DNA of 64,000 bases from Rhodoferax sp. (GCF_028714215.1 NZ_JAQTMS010000019.1:1-64000); one strand, 5' to 3'. Positions 1 to 8,503 are shown, numbered from the stretch's first letter. Numbers and translations: made by a program. The notes: generated by a model from the sequence alone, not told the origin.

Positions 1-897
1 CCCCAGGCGGTTTTCGACGCACTTGAACGCCGCGACGACTTGTCAATCTGGAATGCCGCAAGATTGGCTCCGTCCCAAGATCTGTTCTACGAACAGTTGC
101 GGGCTCAGGTCGGGTACTCGACGCACCATTACGGGCAGGCAAAAAATGCCAATAAAGGGCTACGGCATCATTGTGCAATGGTGATGATGCCACTCATATT
201 TCGACCCAGGTTCACCAATGCGCTCAGTTCGCCATTTCAGACCGCTGGCACGAATTGCGCAATCACTACGATCTCAGCATGGATCGGCCAATGGCTTGAC
301 TACAAGTCTGATATCTCACTGGTGTCCACGCCAATAGGCTATTCGGAAATCTGTAGGTGGTCACCTTCCGACATGCGCGAAAGACTTGACAAACTCGTTG
401 CGGAGAAGACGTTTTGTATATCTACCGCTGGTGATCAAGCGGCGCAAGAGAATTCTTTTCGGCTGCCAGAGGACGCGCCCAAGCTGATGTTTATTGTTGG
501 ATACATTCAACGCCCCCTGGAGTGGCCAACATTGCCGGCGGAAGATGCCCTCAAAGACATGAAGCTGACGTCCAAGGTCGTTGCCGCCATGCAATTTTGT
601 TCCGGCCGGAACGTTCAAGACGAAATTACCGCACGCCCACCAAGTTTTGCATCAGAAGCGTTGGCAGATGGGATCAGTTGCTGGCTGGACGCCATACATG
701 CCCACAACGGAATTTGTCGATGGGACGTAGAACAAGTGGATCAAGACGTTGTGAACCTCCACTTGGAAGTGGGTGAGGACGCGAACGAAACCAGCGCCAT
801 CCCACTACGCGCACATCAACTCGGCATCTGCGGTGTCGAAAACACGCTCAAGCACGTCGCGGCCATCGGATCCGGTTTGATCACAAAACCACAATAG
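1..897 (+). CDS. Hypothetical protein, 5' end cut off by the window edge
   Basis: The reading frame is open from base 1 to a TAG at 895-897, giving at least 298 residues. An internal TTG at 40 could serve as a start, but the frame continues upstream with plausible residues, so the true start probably lies outside the window. I recognise no domain. The protein looks soluble, with several Cys and Trp residues and an acidic C-terminal third. It ends about 100 bp before the start of a tandem AAA+ ATPase on the same strand, so the two may be co-transcribed and the product could be a partner or substrate adaptor of that ATPase (inference only). No function is assigned. Confidence 0.6.
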   Translation, partial: PQAVFDALERRDDLSIWNAARLAPSQDLFYEQLRAQVGYSTHHYGQAKNANKGLRHHCAMVMMPLIFRPRFTNALSSPFQTAGTNCAITTISAWIGQWLDYKSDISLVSTPIGYSEICRWSPSDMRERLDKLVAEKTFCISTAGDQAAQENSFRLPEDAPKLMFIVGYIQRPLEWPTLPAEDALKDMKLTSKVVAAMQFCSGRNVQDEITARPPSFASEALADGISCWLDAIHAHNGICRWDVEQVDQDVVNLHLEVGEDANETSAIPLRAHQLGICGVENTLKHVAAIGSGLITKPQ

Positions 898-996
898 AAC
901 AAAAAATCCGGCTCAAGATTTCAACAAAACCCCCTTGACAGGCCGAAGACATGCGGTAGGTTGAATCAGTAACAAGGAAATTTTGGATTCAATCAA

Positions 997-3117
997 ATGA
1001 GCAATCAGTCTCCCATGCCACACGCCGTCCGGATGTCGGCCTTTTGCAATCGAGGAACATCCACCGCAAAGTTCTTTGACTGGGTCGAAGAAAAGATGGC
1101 AGTGACAATGGGTGGAGCCATCGTCTTTAGTTGCTGGATTCATGTTTACGCGTTGTTGTCGTTAAGCGAAGGATTCAATTACTTCATGACGAACAATGCA
1201 CCGGGCGTGCGCAAATTTATTGCCGTGTCGTTCGCCGTTTGTCTTGTCTGGTGCATTCTTGCCCACTGGATCGAAGTCGAGCGTGCTGTTCCACGCGCCG
1301 ACCGGTCCTACCCACTGGTTGGATCCTGCGACCCTGAAGTCATGCGCTGGCTGGCCTACGACATCCTGGCGTTTGCAGGGTTACTCTCACTAAACGCCAG
1401 GCATCCAATTGATTGGTGGTACGTTGGACTGATGTTCGCCATGGGTAGTTTCGGCTTTTTGTATAGCAAATACCCGCCCGCCTATGGTCACGTACCGTAC
1501 AACGGCCACAATGAACACTTCCGTGCGCAATATACCCAACAAGTTTCCGCTACTACAGCCGATAACACTCCCGATTACGCCACACCGGTGGCAGCCCAAA
1601 CGCCGAAGACCACGTTCGCGAACATATTCGGTATGCAAGCCATCAAGGACAAACTGCTGGAGCCTGCCAAGTTGATCGTTGCCGAGCGCAATTCCAATGG
1701 CAAGGCAGAGCCACCGGCCAACGGCATCCTGCTCCACGGTGAACCCGGCAACGGTAAAACCGTCTTTGCCGAAGCTCTGGCTGGCGAGCTGAATGTCCCG
1801 TACGTCTCTCTCACCTACGGCGATGTGTCGTCCAAATGGCTTGGGGAAATGCCTCGACTTATCAGCAATTGTTTCATTTTCGCCAAGCTGCGCGCTCCAT
1901 GCGTGATGCTTATCGATGAGATTGACAGCTTTATCCGCTCACGCGATACCGCGGGCAACAGCGAAGAAGGCCTAAAGATCACGAACACCTTGCTCACTGA
2001 GATCGTCAACCTGCGCAATCACCGTGTGGTGCTGCTGGGTGCGACAAACTACTTGGAGAACTTGGACGCTGCGGCAATCCGCGAAGGTCGTTTCGACTAC
2101 AAAATCGAGATCACACCACCCGACGAAGAAGCCCGCATCGGGATTTTGCAAAAAGGGGTGGCCAAGCATGCGCAACACCTGAAAGTCGACCAGGAGGCTT
2201 TGCTCTCGGTTGCCAAGCGCTGGAACGGGTTTAGTGTGAGCCGCCTGCTGGCCGTGGTCAAGGCGCTGCCACGGTATGCCAGGGACCACAATCTCGCCGA
2301 CATTGGCCACGACGCATGGATGGGAACACTGCGCGAAGTGCAGGGACGCAATGGCCGCGTGCCGAAGAACACGAAGAGTTTGAGCGAGCTGGTGCTCGAC
2401 GTGCCAACGCGCGAAGCACTGGAAATGGTGGGCTCGCGCCTAAAGGACGTGGCTCGGATCGAATCGCTGGGTGGCACCTTGCCCTCGGGAATGCTGTTCC
2501 ATGGCCCCTCCGGTACCGGCAAGACGGCTGCCGCCTGCGCCCTGGCTAAAGAAGTCGGCTGGGCCTTCCTCTCGGTGGCGGGGCCTGACCTGATGGCTGA
2601 CCGCGAGAAGATCAGCAAGCTCTACGCCGAGGCGAAGGACATTCGCCCCTGCATCATCTTCATCGATGAGGCCGACGACGCACTGCGCAACCGCCAGTAT
2701 TCCAACACGCCGGATCTGACCAACCGAATGCTGGCGTTGATGGATGGCACGGACGAGAAAGTCAAGGACGTGGTATTCATCGCGGCCACCAACCATCCCG
2801 ACCAGATCGACCCGGCCTTGCTGCGCGCTGGCCGCTTTACCGAGAAGGTGGAATTTGCACCACCGCCGCGAGATCAGATTCCGCGCTTTGTATCGAACTG
2901 GATCAAAGGCAAAAAGGTCATGCTCGATGTCGGACTGGACGTGTTTCAAATCACCACCTTGCTTGAAGGCCAGACGATTGCCAATATCGAAGGTGTCTTG
3001 CAGTACGCGCTAAACCGCGCAATCAGTCGCAAAACAGGCCAGAAGCCCGTGGTGCTAAGCCTTGAGGATGTGACGGCCGGTGCTCGAATTGTTTTAAGCG
3101 AAGGGGAAGTGACTTGA
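997..3117 (+). CDS. Membrane-anchored tandem AAA+ ATPase (CDC48/FtsH-like modules)
   Basis: 706 residues. The N-terminal 160 residues contain four hydrophobic stretches (about 38-57, 73-92, 117-132, 139-157) that should anchor the protein in the inner membrane. Two AAA modules follow. The first has Walker A GEPGNGKT (248-255), Walker B VMLIDE (303-308) and an arginine-finger-like REGRF (362-366). The second has Walker A GPSGTGKT (503-510), Walker B IIFIDE (553-558), a sensor-like AATNHPDQ and RAGRF (610-614). Both look catalytically intact. No HExxH peptidase motif follows, so this is not an FtsH protease but more probably an unfoldase or remodelling ATPase like Cdc48/p97. A GGAA-containing stretch lies some distance before the ATG at 997. 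It is flanked by an unknown gene upstream and two tiny ORFs downstream. Its biological role is unknown; defence or membrane-protein remodelling is conceivable. Confidence 0.85.
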   Translation: MSNQSPMPHAVRMSAFCNRGTSTAKFFDWVEEKMAVTMGGAIVFSCWIHVYALLSLSEGFNYFMTNNAPGVRKFIAVSFAVCLVWCILAHWIEVERAVPRADRSYPLVGSCDPEVMRWLAYDILAFAGLLSLNARHPIDWWYVGLMFAMGSFGFLYSKYPPAYGHVPYNGHNEHFRAQYTQQVSATTADNTPDYATPVAAQTPKTTFANIFGMQAIKDKLLEPAKLIVAERNSNGKAEPPANGILLHGEPGNGKTVFAEALAGELNVPYVSLTYGDVSSKWLGEMPRLISNCFIFAKLRAPCVMLIDEIDSFIRSRDTAGNSEEGLKITNTLLTEIVNLRNHRVVLLGATNYLENLDAAAIREGRFDYKIEITPPDEEARIGILQKGVAKHAQHLKVDQEALLSVAKRWNGFSVSRLLAVVKALPRYARDHNLADIGHDAWMGTLREVQGRNGRVPKNTKSLSELVLDVPTREALEMVGSRLKDVARIESLGGTLPSGMLFHGPSGTGKTAAACALAKEVGWAFLSVAGPDLMADREKISKLYAEAKDIRPCIIFIDEADDALRNRQYSNTPDLTNRMLALMDGTDEKVKDVVFIAATNHPDQIDPALLRAGRFTEKVEFAPPPRDQIPRFVSNWIKGKKVMLDVGLDVFQITTLLEGQTIANIEGVLQYALNRAISRKTGQKPVVLSLEDVTAGARIVLSEGEVT

Positions 3118-3239
3118 GCGATCCGAATCAAAAAACACAGGGCCAGACCTGCCTGGCAAAGTTTTTCATGGCATGGGTAACGGAATGGATAACGGAATTT
3201 GCAAATCTTCATCCAGCGACCTACACTGAAAACCAATAG
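3114..3239 (+). CDS. Possible 41-aa small protein coupled to the AAA+ ATPase
   Basis: A TTG at 3114-3116 overlaps the ATPase stop (TTGA) and follows a good ribosome-binding site (AGGGGAAG, about 3102-3109). The frame runs 41 codons to TAG at 3237-3239. The peptide begins MSDPNQKTQGQT and ends in an aromatic, slightly hydrophobic helix-like part (AKFFMAWVTEWITEF). The overlap and SD suggest translational coupling with the ATPase. No homology is recognised and the ORF is short, so it may be fortuitous. Confidence 0.35.
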   Translation: MSDPNQKTQGQTCLAKFFMAWVTEWITEFANLHPATYTENQ

Positions 3240-3263
3240 TGATCAATTCACCTGACATTCCTC

Positions 3264-3422
3264 ATGTTCAAAGATCCTTTCCTTAACGTCATCAACATCA
3301 TTCTTTTGGTTGGCATAGTCTTGGCGCTCTTTGTAGCACCCAAACTAAAAAAGGGGACACGCGAACTCCACGACAGGAATCGCGCCGCGCGCCGCAGACT
3401 CCACGGACACGACGACGACTAA
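3264..3422 (+). CDS. Possible 52-aa single-span membrane protein
   Basis: ATG at 3264, TAA at 3420-3422, 52 residues. It has a short polar N-terminus, a single hydrophobic span (about residues 7-25, rich in Ile, Leu and Val, ending VAPKLKKG) and then a highly basic Arg/His tail with acidic residues at the end. This is a typical layout for a small inner-membrane peptide with a cytoplasmic basic tail. No strong ribosome-binding site is visible. It lies 24 bp after the preceding tiny ORF and 140 bp before the DUF1902 gene. The family is not recognised; support comes only from composition and context. Confidence 0.4.
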   Translation: MFKDPFLNVINIILLVGIVLALFVAPKLKKGTRELHDRNRAARRRLHGHDDD

Positions 3423-3562
3423 ACGCGACAAAGCGGCTGCATAAGCAGCCAATGAAACAAGAAAGATCGGCGGCATTCACGCCTTCTTTTTTTCCTATTT
3501 CGTCCTTGCCGGGGAGATCCACGGCTAGCACATCCTCACCAGCAATGGCGTAGCATGGAAGT

Positions 3563-3802
3563 GTGAACAAGCCATATTTCATCCGCGCCGAGTGGGATTC
3601 CGGGGCGCACGTCTGGGTTGCATCGTCTGACGATGTGCCAGGACTTGCCACCGAAGCGGACACCATTGAAGCGCTTGATGCCAAGCCGCAAACAATGGTG
3701 CCGGAACTTTTGGAGGCGAATGGATGCTTGCCCTCCGGTGAGTCCATTCAAGTGGAGCTATTTGCCCGACGTTTTAGCATCGCCACTTTGGCGCACGCAT
3801 GA
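3563..3802 (+). CDS. DUF1902 family protein (HicB-like antitoxin type)
   Basis: 79 residues from GTG at 3563, preceded by GGAAG. The N-terminal half shows the DUF1902 pattern: a beta strand ending in AEWD, then VWVASSDDVPGLATEA, a helix, and MVPELLEANG. Family members resemble the partial RNase-H-like fold of HicB antitoxins and are often found beside toxin genes. Here an ATG overlaps the stop (ATGA at 3799-3802), as in many TA pairs, but that second frame ends after three codons (ATG ATT CGT TAA), so no partner is present. The convergent recombinase gene ends at 3838. The gene may be the orphan remnant of a TA pair truncated at a recombination boundary (inference). Confidence 0.6.
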   Translation: MNKPYFIRAEWDSGAHVWVASSDDVPGLATEADTIEALDAKPQTMVPELLEANGCLPSGESIQVELFARRFSIATLAHA

Positions 3803-3837
3803 TTCGTTAAGGGACAAAGCTTTCCGCCGTTTTGAAG

Positions 3838-5295
3838 TCAAAAACCGACAGGACTGGTTGTGGCCAAGGCGCGCTCCTGCGTCAGGCCGATGAGTTCCAG
3901 GCCTTCGATATTCTGCTGGCGAAAGCTGGCGTAGGTGATGCAGAAGCAGGGCTTGCCCATGATTCTTCCGACCACGGCCCCGATGCGGCTGCCGGCGTCG
4001 GGCGCTACCTCGCCGCCCTCCCCTGCGGTTTGCATGGAGATCATCATGTGGCTTCCGATGGGCGCGCCGCTCGCTTCAGGCCCTACCACCCAGACACTTG
4101 TCACGCCTTCGGTTTTGATGAGTTCGCGCAGCTCGTGGCTGGCTTCCAGTTTGGCGAGCAGGCCCTTGATGTTGGCCCGGCGCGAGCGACCCAGCGTGAC
4201 GTGATTGCCGAGGTAGGCAGAGGTGACAGAAGGTCGGAAATGTCCCAGCAGTTCCGACACCTCGCGCCTGGCAGCAATTTCTTGACGGTGTGGGATGCGC
4301 TCACCGCCGTTGACCGGGCTGTCCACGCCGGTGATTTTTTTGTACTGGGCGTTGGCAAAGGTGTGACGCAGGCCATGCGAGGTGGCGCCCAGGTCTTTTC
4401 TGGTCAGGCCGATTTTGCTACACAGGTAATAGTAATGCGATACGGCCTGTTGCAGCTTCCGATTCTTGTCGGTGAGGATGCCTTTTCGGTTGCTGGTGGC
4501 CATGACCTTGGCCTCATCGAGCAAGGTGCGCTGTTCCGCGGTCTCAATCGGGATGACGCGAGCTTTGCCGCCTTTGGTGCCGTCCACCAGGAACAATTCC
4601 TTACCCATATCGGCGGCGAAGGGTTTGAACATGACCGTTTCCAACACGCGCAGGCCGAAATGGAGCTGGAGTCTCAGCTGGAGGCCTGCGACCACGCACA
4701 GTTCGTCCATCTGGCAGAACAGCTCTTGCGGATCGATGTTCTTGGCGGTGACGGCCTTCGATGCGATGGCCGAGTACTGGCGGCGGGCCAGGTCCGGGTC
4801 TTCGCCGATTTCCGCCAGCAGGTCCGGCAAGGCGGGGCAAAGATGGGGTTTGCCCATCCACACACCCATGCGGTGCAGCACAGTGACTTTGTTGGCCATG
4901 GTGGAGGCTGACCGGCCGTCGCGAACCCACTTGCGCACCAGTTGCGTTATCTGCTTTTTCGACAACTCCCGCAGGTTCTGAATTTTGATGTTGAGGCTGG
5001 CGAGTTCGCGCAGGCTGCTCTTGAGCCGCCAGATGTAGTCCCGCTTGGTCTGGATCGAGGCCTCCCGCTTGAGCCCCGTGCCGGAGGGGATCCTGAACCG
5101 GACAAAGAATTCATCGGCTTGACGCAGTGGATCGCCCTTGCAGGCCTCCTCAACCGCTTTGAGCAGGACCAGACCGATGCCGGTTTCCTTGTCGCCACGG
5201 CGCGGCGCCAGAACCTCAACGGGCATGGGTGTGTAGGGTTCAAGCATGTCACGTTGAGCACGGTCGGGATGGCTGTCTTTGGTTCGTAAGTTCAT
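3838..5295 (-). CDS. Tyrosine recombinase / integrase
   Basis: 485 residues. The frame is open further upstream, but I place the start at the ATG 5293-5295 because GGAAAG precedes it by a good distance and the upstream residues look non-native. The N-terminal half has a SAM-like core-binding region. The C-terminal half carries tyrosine recombinase features: the first catalytic Arg in FGLRVLETVMF, a Lys in the following beta region (GTKGGKARVIP), SHGLRHTFAN (HxxR) and LGHFRPSVTSAYLG with the likely nucleophile Tyr. It resembles integrases carried by integrative elements and genomic islands. A 630-bp hairpin-rich region lies upstream, a common place for an attachment site. It is probably the integrase of the accessory block at the left of the window; whether it is still active cannot be told. 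Confidence 0.85.
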   Translation of the reverse strand: MNLRTKDSHPDRAQRDMLEPYTPMPVEVLAPRRGDKETGIGLVLLKAVEEACKGDPLRQADEFFVRFRIPSGTGLKREASIQTKRDYIWRLKSSLRELASLNIKIQNLRELSKKQITQLVRKWVRDGRSASTMANKVTVLHRMGVWMGKPHLCPALPDLLAEIGEDPDLARRQYSAIASKAVTAKNIDPQELFCQMDELCVVAGLQLRLQLHFGLRVLETVMFKPFAADMGKELFLVDGTKGGKARVIPIETAEQRTLLDEAKVMATSNRKGILTDKNRKLQQAVSHYYYLCSKIGLTRKDLGATSHGLRHTFANAQYKKITGVDSPVNGGERIPHRQEIAARREVSELLGHFRPSVTSAYLGNHVTLGRSRRANIKGLLAKLEASHELRELIKTEGVTSVWVVGPEASGAPIGSHMMISMQTAGEGGEVAPDAGSRIGAVVGRIMGKPCFCITYASFRQQNIEGLELIGLTQERALATTSPVGF

Positions 5296-5924
5296 AGTGG
5301 TACTTTCCGGTTTTCGTTTTAGTATTTCCAAGCTCAAAGGTGCCATGCCAGTAGTTCCGGCCCAAATGCCGAAATCCACGAGTGCAGCACCCATGCCTGG
5401 GTCGCAAATGATTTTTCGATCACGTTCAAACTTCCAATAAATTGCCTCAGAACAGGTTGCAGCAGTCCTGTTCTGGTTACTGGCGGGCCATAGCACGCTA
5501 TGGGGTCCCCAGGGGTGGGATGGGTCGTTAGCACTTTGTCCTGCGGTCTGATGTCCAATCAGACGCCCCGGCCAATCGCAAGGCGACGGTCGGCACCCGA
5601 TCCCAGAGACTGAGGATCGGGGGGGTGTTGATCAACTGATAGGCGATCAACCCTGTACTACGGCACGCAGCCGCAGCAATGTCATTTGATTCAGGTAGCC
5701 TGCTGGCTCCTTGCGCATTCCTACCTGGTTTGCCCAGCCTGTTGGCGCTGCACGTGGGCAGGCTTCAAGGTGGACTCCCGGGCTGCACGACTGCTTTCAG
5801 CAGAGGTGACCGATGGGATCAGGTAGGTGGTACTCAAATTCAAATATCAGGAGAACAGGGGGAATGCCCTGCCCTGGCTCACATGCCACCCTCTCGGGGT
5901 AGGCGATGTGGAGGTGGGACTACG
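5296..5924. other. Non-coding, hairpin-rich region upstream of the integrase
   Basis: No convincing gene is seen in these 629 bp; open frames here have no recognisable protein character. The stretch contains several perfect short inverted repeats: CCCGATCC (5596-5603) with GGATCGGG (5614-5621), and GTTGATC (5627-5633) with GATCAAC (5645-5651). Further GC-rich palindromic patches occur at about 5745-5770 and 5860-5915. This is where an integrase promoter, regulatory RNA or attachment site would be expected, but none can be assigned from sequence alone. The right edge is the left terminus of the IS66 element. Confidence 0.5.
5596..5651. other. Two adjacent perfect stem-loops
   Basis: The 8-bp stem CCCGATCC/GGATCGGG with a 10-nt loop is followed six bases later by the 7-bp stem GTTGATC/GATCAAC with an 11-nt loop. 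They lie about 300 bp upstream of the integrase start. No T-run follows, so these are not ordinary terminators. They are candidates for recombinase binding or a structured leader. Confidence 0.45.
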
Positions 5925-5982
5925 GTAACTGTCCGCGAATCCCCATCTTGCGTGGGTGAATGATGTTCGCTAAGCCAGGCGG

Positions 5983-6477
5983 CTAGACGTTCATGACGCG
6001 CTGAAGTAAGGCGAAGGAAACGCGCCACTCATGGCCATCCTCGCAGACGATGGAAGCGGTTTTCTGATTTATCCGTGAGATCTTGCCGAACTTCCTGATC
6101 AGATCGCGCCCTTCGAAGCTCACCGTGTCGCCGACTACAAAATCTTCTCTGCGTGGCAGAACCTCTTTGGGCTGCGACTGCGCAGCCTTTGCCGAAGGAT
6201 CAAGTGCAACGGCGGCATAGCGAATCCACTTGTACTTGGCGTCATGTGAGGCATGAACCATGAGCTGATCGGGTTTGAACTCGATTACCTTGGCGGCATG
6301 CATGCGGTTGTCGCGTACGTCCAGATATTGAACCGTCTGGCCGACGTGCAATTGCTGGCGGATTGCGATCATGCGAGAGGGTTGCATGAGCAGATGTTCA
6401 ACGGCGGTTTGAAGCTGCAGTAGCTCCAGATCGGTGGCCTGGGTGGCCAAAGTAGACATCAGGTTGTGCCAGTCCAT
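5983..6477 (-). CDS. IS66 passenger protein with two SH3/KOW-like segments
   Basis: 164 residues, starting 30 bp after the tnpC stop and lying inside the left terminal repeat, so it travels with the IS. After a helical N-terminus the chain shows two similar small beta-rich units. Unit one starts LHVGQTVQYLDVRDNRMHAA; unit two starts FVVGDTVSFEGRDLIRKFGK. Both have the VGxxVxF/Y opening, as in KOW/SH3-like or Tudor-like barrels that bind nucleic acid. It is not one of the three canonical IS66 proteins. The role is unknown; modulation of transposition or host transcription is possible. The two-unit reading is by eye only. Confidence 0.6.
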   Translation of the reverse strand: MDWHNLMSTLATQATDLELLQLQTAVEHLLMQPSRMIAIRQQLHVGQTVQYLDVRDNRMHAAKVIEFKPDQLMVHASHDAKYKWIRYAAVALDPSAKAAQSQPKEVLPRREDFVVGDTVSFEGRDLIRKFGKISRINQKTASIVCEDGHEWRVSFALLQRVMNV

Positions 6478-6507
6478 TGATTTGCCCCGCCGCCCTGAAA
6501 TGGGCCG

Positions 6508-8055
6508 TCAAGTTTGATTGGTGAATTGCCGTTTCCAGTTATACGGCAACAATTCGGCTAGTTTAGTGACTGGGTGATTGGGCAGGCGCTTGAGAACATC
6601 GCAAAGCCAGGCGTAGGGCTCTACCCCGTTGAGCCGGCAGGTGCCAATGAGCGAGTACATGGTGGCAGCCACGTGGCCGCCGCGTTCGGCACCCAGGAAT
6701 AGCCATGACCGTCTGCCGACTGCAACAGGACGTATGGCAGATTCGATCAAGTTGTTGTCGGGCTGCAAAATCCCATCCTCGGTGTAGCGAACAAGCGTTG
6801 ACCACTGGCGCAAGGCATATCCAAATGACTGACCCAACTCACCGCGCGGCGGGATGGTCGACGCATGACCAACAAGCCATGCATGGAACTGATCGAGCAC
6901 GGGCCGCGACTGGGTTTGCCGGGTAAGCAGCTTCTTGTCAGGCGGATGGTCTTTGATGTGCGATTCGATCTCGTAGAGCTTGGCAATCCAGGCCAGCGCC
7001 TGCGCCGCCAACCCGGTGGCACCAGACGGGTCTTTGCGCGCCACCTCAAAGAAATGTCGCCTCGCGTGGGCCATACAACCGACGGCCACGATATCGCCCG
7101 ATTTGAGCAAGGCGTCGTAGCCCGAATACGCGTCAATCTGTAGGTAGCCTCGGTAACCCTTCAAGAACTGCTGCGGATGAAGGCCTTGGCGTGTCTTGGT
7201 AAATTCAAAAACCACCGAGGGTGGGTGCTCTACCCAATTGCCTTGACCATCGAGTCGCTGGCCGGCACCGAGATAGCCCCAGAGTCGGCTGGTATGCGTT
7301 GAGTTTTTACTCGAATCGCGCAGTTGCACGGTCGTATCGTCGCTGTGCAACCTTGGTGCCGCCAATGTGTGCGCAATCAGCGGGGCACGCAGCACTTGCA
7401 GCAACTCGGCACTGGCGAGTTTCCAATCGCACAGGGTCGTGCGCGGTAGATCAATGCCATGACGGCCAAAGATGACGGCCTGTCTGTTGATCGGCATGTG
7501 GTCGGCATAGGTGGCCACCAGAATCTGGGCCAGCAAACTGGCATCGGCGTTGCTCTTGGGTAGTGGTGAGGGCTGAGCATGGGCGGTGCGCACCGTACTC
7601 TGGCCGTCCTTGGTGCATGCATATTTGATGCGGGCGTGTTCCAGTACAACCAGGCGTGCTGGCGTGTATTGCAGGGTTTCACTGACTTCCTCGCCAATGG
7701 GCTTGACGCTATCGAACTCGGCCTTCTGTTGGTCATCAAGGTGGTACTCAATGCGTTGGCGCGGCAAATCCTTGGGCAATGCGGGGCGACCCTTATGTTT
7801 GCGCTCGTACGAAATCTTTTGTTTGACCACTGGTGGCAGTGGCAAATCGAGCACCTCTGCGAAGAGCTCGGTCTGCGCGCTCAGGCGTTCGCTGCTGGCC
7901 CCAAACTGGGCGTGCCGAAGCTTCATGATCTGCTGGTGCATGGCCTCAATGGCGGCGCCGTATTGCGCATGCAGCTTGACCAGGAGCCCCTTCAAAACTG
8001 CACAATCATCAGGCAGTATGTCGACGTTCAAAGGGGCCAGAGCGAGCATCTCCAA
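6508..8055 (-). CDS. tnpC: IS66 family transposase TnpC
   Basis: 515 residues, the usual size for IS66 TnpC. The N-terminal leucine-zipper-like helix and Gln/Arg-rich region (about 25-60, with FGASSER) is followed by a zinc-finger-like/linker region and a DDE catalytic domain. Likely acidic residues are in RLHSDDTTVQL, LQIDAYSGYDAL and PDNNLIESAIRP; the last motif with VGRRSWLF is the family hallmark. The frame is intact, so the enzyme may be functional. It follows tnpB after a 95-bp gap and precedes the passenger gene. Confidence 0.93.
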   Translation of the reverse strand: MEMLALAPLNVDILPDDCAVLKGLLVKLHAQYGAAIEAMHQQIMKLRHAQFGASSERLSAQTELFAEVLDLPLPPVVKQKISYERKHKGRPALPKDLPRQRIEYHLDDQQKAEFDSVKPIGEEVSETLQYTPARLVVLEHARIKYACTKDGQSTVRTAHAQPSPLPKSNADASLLAQILVATYADHMPINRQAVIFGRHGIDLPRTTLCDWKLASAELLQVLRAPLIAHTLAAPRLHSDDTTVQLRDSSKNSTHTSRLWGYLGAGQRLDGQGNWVEHPPSVVFEFTKTRQGLHPQQFLKGYRGYLQIDAYSGYDALLKSGDIVAVGCMAHARRHFFEVARKDPSGATGLAAQALAWIAKLYEIESHIKDHPPDKKLLTRQTQSRPVLDQFHAWLVGHASTIPPRGELGQSFGYALRQWSTLVRYTEDGILQPDNNLIESAIRPVAVGRRSWLFLGAERGGHVAATMYSLIGTCRLNGVEPYAWLCDVLKRLPNHPVTKLAELLPYNWKRQFTNQT

Positions 8056-8150
8056 TTAACGTTTTTGGAGAGCAGACGTTGACAAAATGAGAGGGGAAAT
8101 CGTCAATAAAAATGCGCACACAGAGGGTGAAAATAATTCGGCCTTGCGGC

Positions 8151-8495
8151 TCAACTGACGCGCGTCGCGTTCACCGTTTTGAAACTACTTTTTGCAATCG
8201 GCATGCCCTCCAACCAGGCCGACAACTGCGCCATGTTCAGGCCTGCCTTGGCAATCTCACCGGGGTGCGCAAAGCGCGCCCCCTCAAGCCGCTTGTACCA
8301 AAGTGCAAAGCCGGTTCGGTCCCAGTACAGGATCTTGACGCGGATGCGGTGGCGGCACAGAAAGACAAAGAGATGGCCCGAGAGCGGGTTGGCATTGAAC
8401 AGCGGCTCAACCAGCACTGCCAGGGCATCAATGGACTTGCGCATGTCCACCGGATGCTCGCAGATCCAGGCGCAGGTGTTGGAGTTGACCAGCAT
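8151..8495 (-). CDS. tnpB: IS66 accessory protein TnpB (Orf2-like)
   Basis: 114 residues, the standard length for TnpB. Diagnostic family motifs are present: PVDMRKSIDALA near the N-terminus, GHLFVFLCRH in the middle, and VKILYWDRTGFALWYKRLE. The protein is required with TnpA and TnpC for IS66 transposition in studied elements, although its biochemical role is unclear. It begins 8 bp after the tnpA stop, consistent with a polycistronic message. Confidence 0.93.
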   Translation of the reverse strand: MLVNSNTCAWICEHPVDMRKSIDALAVLVEPLFNANPLSGHLFVFLCRHRIRVKILYWDRTGFALWYKRLEGARFAHPGEIAKAGLNMAQLSAWLEGMPIAKSSFKTVNATRVS

Positions 8496-8503
8496 CGCCG
8501 GGC

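Noticed and set aside
3432-3447. GGCTGC-ATAA-GCAGCC hairpin as a terminator
   Set aside because: The stem is only six pairs and no T-run follows directly, so it is weak evidence for termination.
3832-4911. Long plus-strand open frame (359 codons) opposite the integrase
   Set aside because: It is antisense to a clear tyrosine recombinase and has no protein-family character; GC bias explains the open frame.
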